A stretch of DNA of 64,000 bases from NCBI RefSeq assembly GCF_001500065.1, contig NZ_LQIN01000012.1, forward strand, positions 420,411 through 484,410, read 5' to 3'. A program made the position numbers and the translations under genes. The first letter of the stretch is position 1. Each line of letters starts with the position of its first letter. This DNA is from Mycobacterium sp. IS-3022 (lineage in GTDB: Bacteria > Actinomycetota > Actinomycetes > Mycobacteriales > Mycobacteriaceae). Below the pieces are notes generated by a model, which did not search any database, was not told where the DNA came from, and saw only the letters and a list, made by a program, of their open reading frames with translations. This document shows, piece by piece, positions 1 through 12,075 of this stretch.

Positions 1-2609
1 CACAGGCATACCGGCAGTCCGCCGTGTATCGGGCGCACGCGGACCGCTGCGCCGAGGCATTCGTCGCCGCCGGCGAGTCGTCGCCGCTGCCGTACCTGAC
101 CGCGGAGTCCACTGGCGGACAGTGGTCACAGACACAGATCCAGGCCGCGCAGTTCACCCACGCCGTCGGCCTGGCCCACATCTGGCGATCATGCGGAATC
201 GAGCCCGACGTCGTCGTCGGGCACAGCCTCGGCGAGGTCGCCGCCGCATACATCGCCGGCAGCACGGCGCTGCCCGCCGCCGTCGGTGTGGTCATCGCAC
301 GCGCCAGGGCGGTGGACCGCCTGTCCGGCGACTATCGCATGGCGGCGCTGGGGGTCTCGCTCGCCGACGCCGAACGGCTGATGTCGACGATCCCCGGTTG
401 GCTCGAGGTGTCCGCGGTCAACGCCGGCGCTTCGGTGGCGGTGTCCGGGCAGCGCGCCGCCATCGCCGCGCTCGTGGCCGCCGCGACCGAGCAGGGCCTG
501 TTCGCCCGCGAGCTCGACGTGAACTATCCCGGCCACACCAGCGCGCTGGAACGGGTACGAGACGATCTGCGCGAGATGCTCCCGGATGCCGAATTCACCG
601 CTACTCCGGTAGGTTTCATCGGATCGACGACCGCGGACGTGGTGCCCGCGGGCACCGGCTTCACCGACTACTGGTACGACAACCTACGTAACACCGTGCG
701 GTTCGACCGCGCCGTCGCAGCCGCGAGGCGCCGCGGCGCGGAAGCGTTCATCGAGATATCGGCGCATCCGGCCCTGCTGTTCGCATTGGGTGACCTGCTG
801 GCCGATCAGACCGACGAGCCACTCGTCGTCGGATCGGGACACCGCGACGCGTCGCCCATGGAAGCGTTGTCGGCCAACATTTCCGCCGTGGCGGTGGCGA
901 ACTCCGGCTACCGGTGGGCCGACGTCGTCGACGTCACCGTTCAGCCACCATTGCGCGGCTTTCCGAACGCGCCGATGCGCGCCGTGCGGCTGTGGGCCGA
1001 ACCGCAGCCGCTGGCACCGGTCTACGGCGTGACCGTCGCCCGCGAAAAATGGGACCTCACCACGCCACCGGCAACCGTGGCGCGGCGCGTCGCGGTAGTC
1101 GAGCTCACCGGACCCGGCGGGACACTCGGCGATCGGCTGCGGACAGCGCTGCGCCGCAGCGGATCTGAACTCGTCGAGGCCCGCACCGCCGACCTCGTCG
1201 TCGCGGTGGCCCCCGAGCTGGACCATCCCGACGCCGAACGCGCGGCCCGGGAAATCTCCGTATTGATCGGCGCAGGCTTGCTCGACTACGTCGACGGCGC
1301 CGGACCCGACACCCGGGCGGTGTGTCTGGTCACCGTCGGCGGTGAGCACGTCCGGCCGGGCGAGCCCACGGCGTTGCCCGCGCAGGCCGCGCTGGCGGCG
1401 ATGCACCGCAGTATCGGCTTCGAACGTCCCGAGCAGTCGTTCCGGCATCTCGACCTGCCGTCGTGGGAACCCGACGACACCGTGGCGGCCGCCGCGGCGG
1501 GTGCGCTGCTGGCCGGCGCCGACGAAACCGCCATACGCGACGACGGCTCGGGCCCAGAGGTTTTCGTACGCACCGTGGCCGAATCGGTCGAACCCGCGCC
1601 GTCCTGGCGGCTGGATGGGAACACGCTCGCCGACGTCGTGATCACCGGTGGCAACGGCGCGGTGGGACTGCACTTCGCCCGGTACCTGGCCGCCCACGGT
1701 GCCCGTCGCATCGTGCTGCTCAGCCGCAGCGGCGTCGACGACGCGATCGTCGCCGAACTGGCGGCAGCGCAGGTCGACGTGGTCGCGCCCCGCTGCGACG
1801 TCACCTCCGCCGAGCAGGTCGCCGCGGTGGCCGGACAGTTCGGCGGGGCCGGTGCCTCGTTGCTCATCCACGCCGCAGGCGCGGCGTCCTTCACGGACCG
1901 AGACGCGATCACGCCCGGCGCGTTCGCAGACACCGCGGCGGCCAAGATCGGCGGCCTGGCCCGGATGACCGAGCTGTGGCCGATGCGCCCGGACGCGCGA
2001 ATCGTGTTGTGTTCGTCGTTGTCCGGCGTGTGGGGCGGGCACGGACACGCCGCGTATTCGGCCGCCAACCGGATGCTCGACGTGATGGCCGGCCAACTGC
2101 GGGCCAAGGGCCAGCACTGCCTGGCGGCCAGGTACGGGCTGTGGCGCGGCAGCGGCATCGCCGGCGCCGGGGAAGTGGCCCGGATCGAACGGTCGGGCCT
2201 GTTGCCGATGACGCCCGACGCGGCAGTCGAAGCCACCCTGCGTGATCACGGCGAGGACCCGCTGTTGCTGAGCGCCGATCAGGGCCGGCTGCGAATGTTC
2301 CTGGACAGCCGCAGCGCAGATGTCATCGAAACCCCTTCGGCCACAAGCGAACCCGATGCCGACACCACCGCGCGGGTGCGGACCGAACTCGCCGCGGTGC
2401 TCAACCTCGAGCCGGCCTCGATCGACCTCGACATGTCCCTGCTCGACATGGGCGTCGACTCGCTGCTGGCCCTGGACCTACGCAAACGGCTGCTGCGGAC
2501 GACCGGCCGGAAAGTGCCCCTGGCCACCCTGCTCGGCGGCATCACCGGCGGCGAGCTCGTCGCCGACCTCGACAGCACAGAACGATCAGAGAAGGTGGAC
2601 AACGCGTGA
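1..2609 (+). CDS. mbtD: Mycobactin polyketide synthase MbtD, 5' truncated by window edge
   Basis: Polyketide synthase subunit of mycobactin assembly, working with the NRPS proteins MbtE/MbtF to build the beta-hydroxy acyl unit of the siderophore in the cytoplasm. The frame is open from base 3, upstream of the first GTG at 24, so the gene begins outside the window; about 868 residues are visible against roughly 1000 in M. tuberculosis MbtD. Domains in order: acyltransferase with active-site motif GHSLGEV near visible residue 75; ketoreductase with an NADPH loop TGGNGAVG near residue 548 and a Tyr in AAYSAANR; C-terminal acyl carrier protein with the phosphopantetheine serine in GVDSLLAL near residue 820. 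The stop overlaps the mbtE start (GTGA), implying translational coupling. The iron-controlled promoter (IdeR box) would lie upstream and is not visible. Confidence 0.93.
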   Translation, partial: QAYRQSAVYRAHADRCAEAFVAAGESSPLPYLTAESTGGQWSQTQIQAAQFTHAVGLAHIWRSCGIEPDVVVGHSLGEVAAAYIAGSTALPAAVGVVIARARAVDRLSGDYRMAALGVSLADAERLMSTIPGWLEVSAVNAGASVAVSGQRAAIAALVAAATEQGLFARELDVNYPGHTSALERVRDDLREMLPDAEFTATPVGFIGSTTADVVPAGTGFTDYWYDNLRNTVRFDRAVAAARRRGAEAFIEISAHPALLFALGDLLADQTDEPLVVGSGHRDASPMEALSANISAVAVANSGYRWADVVDVTVQPPLRGFPNAPMRAVRLWAEPQPLAPVYGVTVAREKWDLTTPPATVARRVAVVELTGPGGTLGDRLRTALRRSGSELVEARTADLVVAVAPELDHPDAERAAREISVLIGAGLLDYVDGAGPDTRAVCLVTVGGEHVRPGEPTALPAQAALAAMHRSIGFERPEQSFRHLDLPSWEPDDTVAAAAAGALLAGADETAIRDDGSGPEVFVRTVAESVEPAPSWRLDGNTLADVVITGGNGAVGLHFARYLAAHGARRIVLLSRSGVDDAIVAELAAAQVDVVAPRCDVTSAEQVAAVAGQFGGAGASLLIHAAGAASFTDRDAITPGAFADTAAAKIGGLARMTELWPMRPDARIVLCSSLSGVWGGHGHAAYSAANRMLDVMAGQLRAKGQHCLAARYGLWRGSGIAGAGEVARIERSGLLPMTPDAAVEATLRDHGEDPLLLSADQGRLRMFLDSRSADVIETPSATSEPDADTTARVRTELAAVLNLEPASIDLDMSLLDMGVDSLLALDLRKRLLRTTGRKVPLATLLGGITGGELVADLDSTERSEKVDNA

Positions 2610-5600
2610 CTGACACGGTCGATACCCGCGAGCGGGTCGAGGACCGCCGGCTGGAGCTGCTCCGCCGCAAGTTGGCCGAGCGGGGACTGCGCACGGAGAA
2701 CCCATCGACCGCCGAGGCGGGCGGGCTGTCCGACGGGCAGCGTCGCATGTGGTTCGTCCAGACGGCCGATCCGACCGGCGCGATCCTGAACATCTGCCTC
2801 TCCTACCGGATCACCGGCGAGCTCGACGTCGCCCGACTGCACGACGCCGTCAACGCCGTCGCCGCGCGGCATGCGGTGTTGCGCACCACCTATGAGGCCG
2901 ACGATGACGGCGAACCGCAACCGACCGTGCACGAGGAGCTGAGGCCCGGCTGGGCGGTGCACGATCTGACCGACCTCTCCGAGCACGCGCGCCGACTCCG
3001 ACTGGAAGTGCTGGCCCAGCGCGAGTTCGGCGCATCGTTCGACCTCGCCACCGATTCGCCGCTGCGGCTCACCGCCGTGCGCACCGCCGCCGACGAGCAC
3101 GTCCTGCTGTTGGTCGCGCACCACATCGCCTGGGACGACGGCTGCTGGCAGGTGTTCTTCGGCGACCTCACCCGGGCGTATGTTGGTGAACCGCTCGCAC
3201 CCGCCGTCACCGCGCCGACGCACACGCTCGGTTCGGTCGACGAAGACCTCGACTACTGGCGCACGGTGCTGGCCGATCCACCCGAGCCGCTGGAGCTGCC
3301 GGGCCCGAACGGCTCTGCGGTGCCGACGAACTGGCGGTCACAGCGCCTCACCCTGCAACTGCCGGACGCGACGGTTGACCGGATCGCGGCGCTGGCGAAG
3401 GAGTCGGGCGCGACGCCGTACATGGTGCTGCTGGCGGCCTTCGGGGTGCTGATGCGCCGCTACACCCACGCCGAGGACTTCCTGGTCGCCACGCCCGTGC
3501 TGAACCGCAGCGCCGAGGTCGAGGACGTGATCGGCTACTACGGCAACACGGTCGCCCTGCGGCTGCGACCCGCCGCCCGGCAGAGCTTCCGCGACGTCGT
3601 CGCGCACGCACGTGACACCGCGGTCGGCGCGTTCGCGCATCAACGCGTCAACCTGGACCGGGTGGTGCGTGAGCTGAACCCGGATCGCCGGCACGGCGTC
3701 GAGCGGATGACCCGGGTGACCTTCGGCGCCCGTGGCGCTGACGGCGAGAGCTTCAACCCGCCCGGGATCACCTGCAGCCGAGCGGAATTGCGTAGCCATC
3801 TGACCCAGCTGCCACTGGGCTTCATGGTGGAGTTCGACGCCCCGGAGGCGCGGGTCGTCGTCGAGGCCGAATATCTCGTCGAGATCCTCGACGCGGCACT
3901 GGTCCGCCAGCTGCTCGAGCACTACGCGGTACTGCTCGACGATGCGCTGCAACGCCCCGATAACTCCATCGCCGAGCTCGAGGTGATGGGCGCCGCCGAC
4001 GCCGAATGGCTGCACCGGGTGGCGGCCGGGGAGGTGTTCGTCACCGCCCCCTCGACGATGACGGCGCTCGTCGAAGCCCAGGTGGCGCGCACACCCGACG
4101 CGGTCGCCGTCGTCTACGAGGGGCGCCACTACACCTACCGCGAGCTCAACGAGTCGGCGAACCGGGTGGCGCACTGGCTGATCGGGCAGGGCATCGGCAC
4201 CGAGGACCGGGTGGCGGTGCTGCTGGACCGCTCACCGGAACTGGTGATCACCGCGCTCGGGGTGATCAAGGCCGGCGCGGTGTACCAGCCGGTCGACCCG
4301 ACCTACCCCGAGGACCGGCTGACGTTCATCCTGTCCGACTCCGACCCGAAACTGATCATCCGCGAACCGATCACCGGCCTCGACGGCTACCGCACCACCG
4401 ACCCCACCGACGCCGACCGGGTTCGCGGGCTGGATCCGGACAACACCGCGTACCTCATCTACACCTCGGGTTCGACCGGTCTGCCCAAGGGTGTCCCGGT
4501 CCCGCACCGGCCGGTCGCCGAGTACTTCGTCTGGTTCAAGGGCGACTACGGGATCGACGACACAGAGCGGCTCCTGCAGGTCGCATCGCCGAGTTTCGAC
4601 GTCTCGATCGCCGAGATCTTCGGCATGCTCGCCTGCGGCGGCCGACTCGTGATTCCCCGGCCGGACGGCCTTCGCGACGTGGGTTACCTCACCGAGTTGT
4701 TGCACGACGAAGGCATCACCTCGATGCACTTCGTGCCCTCGCTGCTCGGGTTGTTTCTGTCGCTGCCCGGGGTCAACCAGTGGCGCACGCTGCAGCGGGT
4801 GCCCATCGGCGGCGAAGCGCTGCCCGGCGAGCTGGCCGACAAGTTCCACGCCACCTTCGATGCGCTGCTGCACAACTTCTACGGGCCGACCGAAACGGTG
4901 ATCAACGCGAGCCGCTACAAGGTCGAGGGCAAGCAGGGCACCCGGATCGTGCCGATCGGCAAGCCCAAGATCAACACCCAGATCCACCTGCTCGACGATG
5001 CGCTGCGGCCGGTTCCGGTCGGGGTGATCGGCGAGATCTACATCGGCGGAACACATGTCGCCCACGGCTACCACCGTCGGGCGGCGCTGACCGCCGAGCG
5101 GTTCGTCGCCGACCCGTTCAATCCCGGTGGCCGGCTGTACCGATCGGGAGATCTGGCCCGCCGTAATGCCGACGGCGACATCGAGTTCGTCGGCCGCGCC
5201 GACGAGCAGGTCAAGATCCGTGGCTTCCGCATCGAACTCGGTGAAGTCGCGGCCGCGATCTCCGTCGACCCCAGCGTCGGCCAGGCGGTGGTGGTGGTCA
5301 GCGACCTGCCCGGTGTCGGCAAGAGCCTCGTCGGATACGTCACCCCGGCCGAAACCGTCGAGGACGTGAACGTCGAGCGCATCCGCAACCGCGTCGCGGC
5401 CGCGCTGCCGGAGTACATGACGCCGGCGGCCTACGTCGTCGTCGACGAGATCCCGATCACCGCGCACGGCAAGATCGACCGCGCGGCGCTGCCGGATCCC
5501 GACATCGACTCGGGCGCGGCCTACCGCGAACCCGTCGAGGGAACCGAGCGGCGGCTCGCCGACCTGTTCGCCGAACTGCTCGAACGCGACCAGATCGGTG

Positions 5601-7708
5601 CCGACGACTCGTTCTTCGACCTCGGCGGACACTCGCTGCTGGCGACGAAACTCGTCGCCGCAGTGCGGGCCGCGTTCAGCGTCGACATCGGTGTGCGCGA
5701 AGTCTTCGAACTCGGCACCGTGGCGGCGCTGGCGCAGCGGATCGACTCGGCCCCATCCTCGGAGGCCACCGCGGCCGTCCGGCCCCGACTGGTCCCCGTT
5801 CCGCACGACGGGCCTCTGCTCATGTCGGCCTCGCAGTTGCGGATGTGGTTCCAGTACCGCATCGACGGGCCCAGCCCGGTCAACAACATTCCGTTCGCCG
5901 CCCGCATCAGCGGACCGTGCGACACGGACGCGTTCGTGCAGGCGGTGCGCGACGTGGTGGCCCGGCACGAGGTACTCCGGACCACCTACCGCGAAATCGA
6001 CGGGGCCCCATATCAAATCGTCAACGACGGCCTCGAGGTCGCGGTGCGCCGCGCTCGGGGCGACGACGACGCCTGGCTGGACACCGAACTGCACGCCGAG
6101 CGCAGACACGTCTTCGACCTCGAAAGCGATCCGCCGGTGCGGGCCGCTGTGCTGGCGACGCCGGACGCGCACGTGGTCTCGCTGGTGGTGCACCACATCG
6201 CCGCCGATCACTGGTCGGCAATGGTGTTGTTCACCGACCTGCTGACGGCATACCGGGCCAGGCGCGCCGGCCACGCACCCGGGTTCGCGCCGCTACAGGT
6301 CCAGTACGCCGACTACGCGGCGTGGCAGGCCGCGCTGCTCGGCCAGACCGACGGCCCCGTCGCGGCCCAGCGTGACTACTGGCGCAGGCAATTGGCCGGC
6401 CTGCACGAGGATCCGGGTCTGGCGCCGGACTTTTCGCGTCCGCCGGTGTTGAGCGGGGAAGGCGACGCCGTCTCGTTCGGCATCGATGCCGCCACCCGGG
6501 CGAAGTTCGCCGAACTGAGCTCCGAACTCGGGGTCACGGAATTCATGCTGCTGCAGGCGGCGGTGGCGGTCGCGTTGCACAAAGCCGGTGAGCGCCCGGA
6601 CATTCCGCTGGGCACACCGGTCGCCGGCCGCACCGAAACCGAACTCGACCAGCTCGTCGGGTTCTTCATCAACATCGTGGTGCTGCGCAACGACCTGACC
6701 GACAACCCGACGTTGCGCGAGGTGCTGCGCCGGGCCCGCGAAACGGCGCTGGAGGCGTACGCCCATCAAGACCTGCCGTTCGACCAGGTGGTCGACGCGG
6801 TGCGGCCGGCGCGGTCGCTGTCGCGTAACCCGCTGTTCGGGGTCGTCGTGCATGTGCGCGATGCCCTGCCCGCCGATCAGGTCATCGAATCGGGGCCGAA
6901 CGGCGACACCACGTTCACCGCGCTCGAGCCGCCCTTCGACGTCGCGCACGCCGACCTGTCGGTCAACTTCTTCGGCGGCGAGGACGGTTACCGCGGGCAC
7001 GTCATCTACCGGACCGACCTGTACCGGCGCAGCACCGCCGAACGGTTCGTCGGGTGGTTGTCTCGCGTGCTGACCGCGTTCGCCGACGATCCCGGCCAAC
7101 GAGTACGCGACGTGCAGATCGCCGACCGCGAGGAGCGCCGCGTGGTGCACCGGTTCAGCGCGTCGGCGTCGGCCAGCGTGCTCGACGGCTGGCGGGACCC
7201 GGTCGCGATCGGCGTGGTGGGCGACGTGTTCGAGCATGTCGTCGACGAAACGGGCGCCGATCTGCGCGCCACCGGTAGGCGCGGGCGGTGGACGGCCGAT
7301 GGTCAGCTCGAGTTCGTCGAGGCCGCCGACGCGCGCCGCCCGTCGACACCCGCGGGTCCGGCCGAACCGGCACGCACCGAGACCGAACGGGCGCTCGCCG
7401 CACTCCTGGCCGAGGTCGTCAACGTGGCCGAGGTCAACCGCACCGACAACTTCTTCGAGTTGGGTGGCGATTCAATTCTCGCGGTGCAGCTGGCGGCGAG
7501 GGCGCGGGATGCCGGTTTGGCGGTCACGGCGCGAATGGTGTTCGAGCACTCCACACTTCACGAGCTCGCGAGCGTGGTCGACGAGGCCGGCTCGGGAACC
7601 GATACGCCCGACACCCATCACGAGCCGATGGCAGCGTCCGGGCTGTCGGCGGACGAGTTGGCGGCGGTCACGTCGATGTGGTCGGCGTCGCAAGACGGTG
7701 CCCCGTGA
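2606..7708 (+). CDS. mbtE: Mycobactin non-ribosomal peptide synthetase MbtE
   Basis: NRPS that activates and attaches the first lysine-derived unit of mycobactin. It has 1700 residues (M. tuberculosis MbtE about 1680). Domains read from the sequence: condensation domain with HHIAWDDG at 172-179; adenylation domain with A3 loop [11 protein letters not shown] near 617 and A8 region ending VKIRGFRIE near 870; first carrier domain, LGGHSLL, Ser about 1010; second condensation domain with HHIAADH at about 1196-1202 (His where the motif normally has Gly); second carrier domain, LGGDSIL, Ser about 1623. The order is therefore C-A-PCP-C-PCP. The GTG start at 2606 overlaps the mbtD stop, and the stop overlaps the mbtF start. 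The second PCP, with no adenylation domain of its own, probably holds an intermediate loaded from elsewhere, such as the polyketide unit (inference). Confidence 0.94.
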   Translation: MTDTVDTRERVEDRRLELLRRKLAERGLRTENPSTAEAGGLSDGQRRMWFVQTADPTGAILNICLSYRITGELDVARLHDAVNAVAARHAVLRTTYEADDDGEPQPTVHEELRPGWAVHDLTDLSEHARRLRLEVLAQREFGASFDLATDSPLRLTAVRTAADEHVLLLVAHHIAWDDGCWQVFFGDLTRAYVGEPLAPAVTAPTHTLGSVDEDLDYWRTVLADPPEPLELPGPNGSAVPTNWRSQRLTLQLPDATVDRIAALAKESGATPYMVLLAAFGVLMRRYTHAEDFLVATPVLNRSAEVEDVIGYYGNTVALRLRPAARQSFRDVVAHARDTAVGAFAHQRVNLDRVVRELNPDRRHGVERMTRVTFGARGADGESFNPPGITCSRAELRSHLTQLPLGFMVEFDAPEARVVVEAEYLVEILDAALVRQLLEHYAVLLDDALQRPDNSIAELEVMGAADAEWLHRVAAGEVFVTAPSTMTALVEAQVARTPDAVAVVYEGRHYTYRELNESANRVAHWLIGQGIGTEDRVAVLLDRSPELVITALGVIKAGAVYQPVDPTYPEDRLTFILSDSDPKLIIREPITGLDGYRTTDPTDADRVRGLDPDNTAYLIYTSGSTGLPKGVPVPHRPVAEYFVWFKGDYGIDDTERLLQVASPSFDVSIAEIFGMLACGGRLVIPRPDGLRDVGYLTELLHDEGITSMHFVPSLLGLFLSLPGVNQWRTLQRVPIGGEALPGELADKFHATFDALLHNFYGPTETVINASRYKVEGKQGTRIVPIGKPKINTQIHLLDDALRPVPVGVIGEIYIGGTHVAHGYHRRAALTAERFVADPFNPGGRLYRSGDLARRNADGDIEFVGRADEQVKIRGFRIELGEVAAAISVDPSVGQAVVVVSDLPGVGKSLVGYVTPAETVEDVNVERIRNRVAAALPEYMTPAAYVVVDEIPITAHGKIDRAALPDPDIDSGAAYREPVEGTERRLADLFAELLERDQIGADDSFFDLGGHSLLATKLVAAVRAAFSVDIGVREVFELGTVAALAQRIDSAPSSEATAAVRPRLVPVPHDGPLLMSASQLRMWFQYRIDGPSPVNNIPFAARISGPCDTDAFVQAVRDVVARHEVLRTTYREIDGAPYQIVNDGLEVAVRRARGDDDAWLDTELHAERRHVFDLESDPPVRAAVLATPDAHVVSLVVHHIAADHWSAMVLFTDLLTAYRARRAGHAPGFAPLQVQYADYAAWQAALLGQTDGPVAAQRDYWRRQLAGLHEDPGLAPDFSRPPVLSGEGDAVSFGIDAATRAKFAELSSELGVTEFMLLQAAVAVALHKAGERPDIPLGTPVAGRTETELDQLVGFFINIVVLRNDLTDNPTLREVLRRARETALEAYAHQDLPFDQVVDAVRPARSLSRNPLFGVVVHVRDALPADQVIESGPNGDTTFTALEPPFDVAHADLSVNFFGGEDGYRGHVIYRTDLYRRSTAERFVGWLSRVLTAFADDPGQRVRDVQIADREERRVVHRFSASASASVLDGWRDPVAIGVVGDVFEHVVDETGADLRATGRRGRWTADGQLEFVEAADARRPSTPAGPAEPARTETERALAALLAEVVNVAEVNRTDNFFELGGDSILAVQLAARARDAGLAVTARMVFEHSTLHELASVVDEAGSGTDTPDTHHEPMAASGLSADELAAVTSMWSASQDGAP

Positions 7709-10700
7709 CTTCAACCCAACCCAAGGCCGAATCGAAGCCCGCCATCGAGGACGTGATGGCGCTCAGCCCGCTGCAACAGGGGTTGTTCTCGCTGGCGCAG
7801 TTGAGCACCGGTGAGGACGGTGGCGAGGACCCGTACGTCATCGCGATGGTCGCCGAAGTGACCGGCGACCTCGACACCGCCCTGCTGCGCGAGTGCGCCG
7901 CGGCGATGCTGGCCCGCCACCCCAACCTGCGCGCCAGTTTCCTGCGCGCCCAGAGCAAACCGGTTCAGGTGGTGCCCACCCGCGTCGACCTGCCGTGGCG
8001 GCACATCACCGCGGCGGCCGACGAGGTCGACGCGCTCGAGGCCGACGAACGGGGCCGGCCGTTCAACCTCGAACGCGGTCCCGCGATCCGGTTCGTGTTG
8101 ATCGAAACACCCGGTCCGCGTTGGCGGTTCATCGTCGTCGCCCACCACATCATCATCGACGGCTGGTCGCTGCCGTTGTTCGTCGGCGAGCTGATCTCGT
8201 TGTACCGCTCGGGCGGCGACCCTGCCGCGTTGCCGCCGCCGCCGCGGCCATACCGCGACTACATCGGCTGGCTGGCACACCGGGATCAGGAGAGCAGCCG
8301 CAACCTGTGGCGCGAACACCTCGCCGACCTCGGCGGGCCGACACTCGTCACGCCGGCGCTGGCCTCCGGCGAGCCGCCCGCCGGAGAACCGCGCCGCACC
8401 GAGATCAACCTGGATCGCGCCGCGTCGCTCCGCCTGGCCGAAGCCGCGAGGTCGCGCGGCGTCACGGTCAACACCCTGATGCAAATGGCTTGGGCCGCAG
8501 TGGTGTCCGCGTTCACCGACCGCTCCGACGTGGTGTTCGGCGTAACGGTTTCGGGTCGTCCCGGCGAGCTCGCCGGCGTCGAGACCATGGTCGGGCTGTT
8601 CATCAACACCGTGCCGTTGCGGGTCCGACTTGACCCGGTGGCGCCCGTCGGCGCGCAATGCGTTGCCCTGCAACGGGAAGCGGCCAAGCTGCGTGACCAC
8701 AGCTATCTGCCCCACAACGAACTGCGTTCGCTGGGCGGCATCGGCGAGATGTTCGACACCCTGCTGGTCTACGAGAACTTCCCACCCGGCGGTCTGGTCG
8801 GCGGCGGCGACTTCGTCGCCAACAGCGCCACGTTCCGTCCCGCGGCGCTGGAGAGCGTGTCGCACTTCCCGATCACGATCGCCGCGCACATGATCGACGA
8901 CGAGCTCACCGTGCTGGTCGAGGTGATCGACGGTGCGCTCGGCCAGATGAGCCCGGAATCGCTCGGGCGCCGCGTGCTCACCACCGCTCAACGGCTGATC
9001 ACCCACTGGGACAACCCGTTACGCGCCGTCAGTGTCCTGCTCGACGGTGAGGCCGAGGTTCCGGCGGCCGGGCTGGCGCCCGCCCCCGCGCATCTCGGCG
9101 TGCACACCGCGTTCACCGACACCGCGAGCAGCAGGCTCGGCTCGCCGGCGCTGAGTTGGGCGGGCGGCGAACTCACCTACCGGCAACTCGACGAGGCGGC
9201 CGACCGGCTGGCCTCTGCATTGGCCAAGCGCGGCGTACACACCGAAACACCCGTGGCGATCCGTCTTTCGCGTGGACCGCAGTACGTCATCGCGATGTTC
9301 GCGGTCCTGAAGGCCGGTGGCGTCATCGTGCCGCTGGACCCCGGTATGCCCGCGGAGCGGATCGCCGACATCCTCGGCCAGTGCGGCGCGACGGTCGTCG
9401 TGGACGACGAGCTGCTCGCCGCGGCGGCCGAAGCGGTCGAGGAGTTCCGAGCCGTACCCGCTGCGCCGGGCCAGGCCGCGTACATGGTGTTCACCTCCGG
9501 CACCACGGGCCGACCGAAAGGGGTCGTCGGCACCCATCAGGCCCTGCTGGCCTACGCCGACGACCACGCCCGAAACGTGCTGCGGCCGGCGGCCGCTCGG
9601 CTGCAGCACCCGCTGCGGGTCGCCCACGCCTGGTCGTTCACCTTCGACGCCGCATGGCAGCCGTTGGCCGCCCTGCTCGACGGGCATGCGGTACACATCG
9701 TCGACGACGCCGTGCAACGGGACGCCGAGGCGCTGGTCGAGACCATCGGCCGGTACGGGATCGACCTGATCGACACCACGCCGTCGATGTTCGCGCAACT
9801 GCGCGCGGTCGGACTGCTGACCACGGTGCCGCTCGGCGTGCTGGCGCTCGGCGGCGAGGCCGTCGGGATTCCGGCGTGGAACATGATCCGCGACGAGTGC
9901 GCGCGCACCGGGATGACGGCCTACAACTGTTACGGCCCAACCGAAACCACCGTGGAAGCCGTCGTGGCCGCGATCGCCGAGCACGAGGAGCCGACCATCG
10001 GGCGCCCGACGTCGCCGAGCCGGGCCTACGTGCTGGACTCGTGGCTGCGCCCGGTGCCCGACGGAGTGCCGGGCGAGTTGTATCTGGCGGGTCGTCAGCT
10101 GACGCGTGGTTACCTCGGCAGGCAGGGCGAGACCGCGGCCCGCTTCGTCGCCGATCCCTTCGCGCCCGGCGAGCGGATGTACCGCACCGGGGACGTCGTG
10201 CGCCGCCGACCGGACGCCGCGCTGGAGTTCCTCGGCCGCTCGGATGCCCAGGTGAAGATCCGCGGCTTCCGCGTCGAGCCGGCCGAGATCTCGGCGGTTC
10301 TGCACACCCATCCCGCGGTGCGCCACGCCCACGTGGCAGTGCGCGAACAACGGTGGGGCCCCCAGTTGGTCGCCTTCGTCGCTGCGGCGCCGGCGCCGGA
10401 CGTGTCGGAGCTGCGCACGCTGGTCTCAAAGCGCCTGCCTCGCTACATGATTCCGCACTCCATCGTGGTGGTCGAGCAGATGCCGTTGACGGCGCACGGC
10501 AAGGTCGACGAAGCCGCCCTCGCCGAAATCGCCGTCGCCGACGGGCCGTCGGCCACCCCGGAGACCGAGACGGAGGCGGCGCTCGCGGCGGTGTTGGCCG
10601 AGGTGTTGAACGGCACCGACAGCGACGACATCGACGTCGCCGCCGACTTCCTTGCGCTCGGCCTGGACAGCATCGTGGCGCTGTCGGTGGTGCAGGCGGC

Positions 10701-12075
10701 GCGCAGGCGCGGCATCCCGTTACGCGCGCGGTTGATGCTCGAGTGCGCGACGCTGCGCGAGCTCGCCGCGGCCGTCGACAGCGAATCGGCGGTCGCCCGC
10801 CACGGCGACGATCTGCAGGGACCCGTGCCCGTGCTGCCCAACGCGCACTGGCTCTACGAGCACGGTGATCCGCGACGGCTGGCGCAGACCGAGGCCATCG
10901 CGTTGCCCGACGGCATCACCGGTGCACAGCTCGAGCGGTTGCTGCGCGCAGTCGTCGACGGCCATGAGGTGCTGCGCAGCCGGTTGGACCGGCAGACGAT
11001 GACGTTCGTCGAGCACCCGGCGCAGGATCTGCTGACGGAGGTGCGGATCGGCGGCGGCGCCCAAACCCTGGCCGACGCCGTCGCCGAACACGCCCGGCGG
11101 TCGGTCGAACGCCTTGACCCGCAACAGGGCTCGATGTTCGTCGCGGTGTGGCTGCGGCCGCCCCGCGGCGGTGGTGTGCTGCTGCTGACCGCCCACGTGC
11201 TGGCGATGGACCCGGCGTCCTGGCGGATCGTGCTGTCCGAACTCGACGCGGCGTGGCATACCGTCGCGTCCGGTCGCGATCCGGCGCCGACACCTGAACA
11301 CACCAGCTACCGCCGCTGGTCGCGACTGCTCAGCGAGCGGGCGTACGCGCTTGACACGGCCGACTTCTGGGCCGCCCAACTGGACGGCGAAGACCCCGCC
11401 CTCGGTGCGCGCAGGCTGCGGCCCCAGACCGACCGAGTCGGCGACGTCGTCGTCTCGATGGCGGTGACCGATACCGACCTGACGCTGCGTTTGCTCAACG
11501 GCTCCGAACCCACGCCGCACCTGCTGGCTGAAGCCGCCGCGCGCACCGTCACCCGCTGGCGGCTGCACCGGGGGCAGGAGACACCGCCGCCGCTGCTGGC
11601 CCTGGAAACCCACGGCCGCGCGGACGGCGTCATCGACGGCGCCGACACCTCCGACACCGTCGGGCTGCTCACCGCGATCTACCCGCTGCGGGTGCGCTCG
11701 GCGCGCGACGTCGCCCAGATACCCGGCGACGCCATCGATTACGGGCTGCTGCGCTATCTGCGGCCGGACACCGCCGAACGCCTCGCCGCCTACCGGCAGC
11801 CGCAGCTGCTGCTGAACTTCCTGGGCCGCGTGCACGTAGGCATCGACGGCGGCGAGCTTCGGCCGGACCGTGCGCTGCTCGCCGGGGTGTCGCCGCTTCC
11901 CGAGCCGCTGCTGGCCGTTCGGCACGAGTTGACCGTGCTGGCGGCGGTGCTCGGCGATACCGACGCACCGGTGCTGGGCACCCAGTGGCGCACGCTGCCC
12001 GACATCCTGACCGCCGATGACGTCACCACGCTGCAGGCGATGTGGCAGGAATCGCTACGAGAGGTCGTCTCATGA
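7705..12075 (+). CDS. mbtF: Mycobactin non-ribosomal peptide synthetase MbtF
   Basis: NRPS that adds the terminal hydroxylysine of mycobactin, which is released as a cyclic lactam. The GTG at 7705 in a GTGA overlap with mbtE is the start: it gives 1456 residues, matching M. tuberculosis MbtF (about 1461). The open frame extends further upstream only because of high GC. Domains: condensation ([11 protein letters not shown] at the N terminus, HHIIIDG at 147-154-ish); adenylation ([11 protein letters not shown] near 596, VKIRGFRVE near 850); carrier, LGLDSIV with Ser about 989; then a C-terminal condensation/epimerisation-like domain carrying ETHGRADG and LLLNFLGRV, whose active-site motif is degenerate (HVLAMDP near 1164-1170 instead of HHxxxDG). 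No thioesterase is seen. The 3' end overlaps the mbtG ATG. Confidence 0.94.
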   Translation: MTSTQPKAESKPAIEDVMALSPLQQGLFSLAQLSTGEDGGEDPYVIAMVAEVTGDLDTALLRECAAAMLARHPNLRASFLRAQSKPVQVVPTRVDLPWRHITAAADEVDALEADERGRPFNLERGPAIRFVLIETPGPRWRFIVVAHHIIIDGWSLPLFVGELISLYRSGGDPAALPPPPRPYRDYIGWLAHRDQESSRNLWREHLADLGGPTLVTPALASGEPPAGEPRRTEINLDRAASLRLAEAARSRGVTVNTLMQMAWAAVVSAFTDRSDVVFGVTVSGRPGELAGVETMVGLFINTVPLRVRLDPVAPVGAQCVALQREAAKLRDHSYLPHNELRSLGGIGEMFDTLLVYENFPPGGLVGGGDFVANSATFRPAALESVSHFPITIAAHMIDDELTVLVEVIDGALGQMSPESLGRRVLTTAQRLITHWDNPLRAVSVLLDGEAEVPAAGLAPAPAHLGVHTAFTDTASSRLGSPALSWAGGELTYRQLDEAADRLASALAKRGVHTETPVAIRLSRGPQYVIAMFAVLKAGGVIVPLDPGMPAERIADILGQCGATVVVDDELLAAAAEAVEEFRAVPAAPGQAAYMVFTSGTTGRPKGVVGTHQALLAYADDHARNVLRPAAARLQHPLRVAHAWSFTFDAAWQPLAALLDGHAVHIVDDAVQRDAEALVETIGRYGIDLIDTTPSMFAQLRAVGLLTTVPLGVLALGGEAVGIPAWNMIRDECARTGMTAYNCYGPTETTVEAVVAAIAEHEEPTIGRPTSPSRAYVLDSWLRPVPDGVPGELYLAGRQLTRGYLGRQGETAARFVADPFAPGERMYRTGDVVRRRPDAALEFLGRSDAQVKIRGFRVEPAEISAVLHTHPAVRHAHVAVREQRWGPQLVAFVAAAPAPDVSELRTLVSKRLPRYMIPHSIVVVEQMPLTAHGKVDEAALAEIAVADGPSATPETETEAALAAVLAEVLNGTDSDDIDVAADFLALGLDSIVALSVVQAARRRGIPLRARLMLECATLRELAAAVDSESAVARHGDDLQGPVPVLPNAHWLYEHGDPRRLAQTEAIALPDGITGAQLERLLRAVVDGHEVLRSRLDRQTMTFVEHPAQDLLTEVRIGGGAQTLADAVAEHARRSVERLDPQQGSMFVAVWLRPPRGGGVLLLTAHVLAMDPASWRIVLSELDAAWHTVASGRDPAPTPEHTSYRRWSRLLSERAYALDTADFWAAQLDGEDPALGARRLRPQTDRVGDVVVSMAVTDTDLTLRLLNGSEPTPHLLAEAAARTVTRWRLHRGQETPPPLLALETHGRADGVIDGADTSDTVGLLTAIYPLRVRSARDVAQIPGDAIDYGLLRYLRPDTAERLAAYRQPQLLLNFLGRVHVGIDGGELRPDRALLAGVSPLPEPLLAVRHELTVLAAVLGDTDAPVLGTQWRTLPDILTADDVTTLQAMWQESLREVVS

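Noticed and set aside
684..2249. 521-codon open frame antisense to mbtD
   Set aside because: Composition is Arg/Gly/His-rich with no domain; it mirrors the high-GC third codon positions of mbtD.
4232..6274. 680-codon open frame antisense to mbtE
   Set aside because: Same GC shadow effect; no family motif, and mbtE on the other strand is certain.
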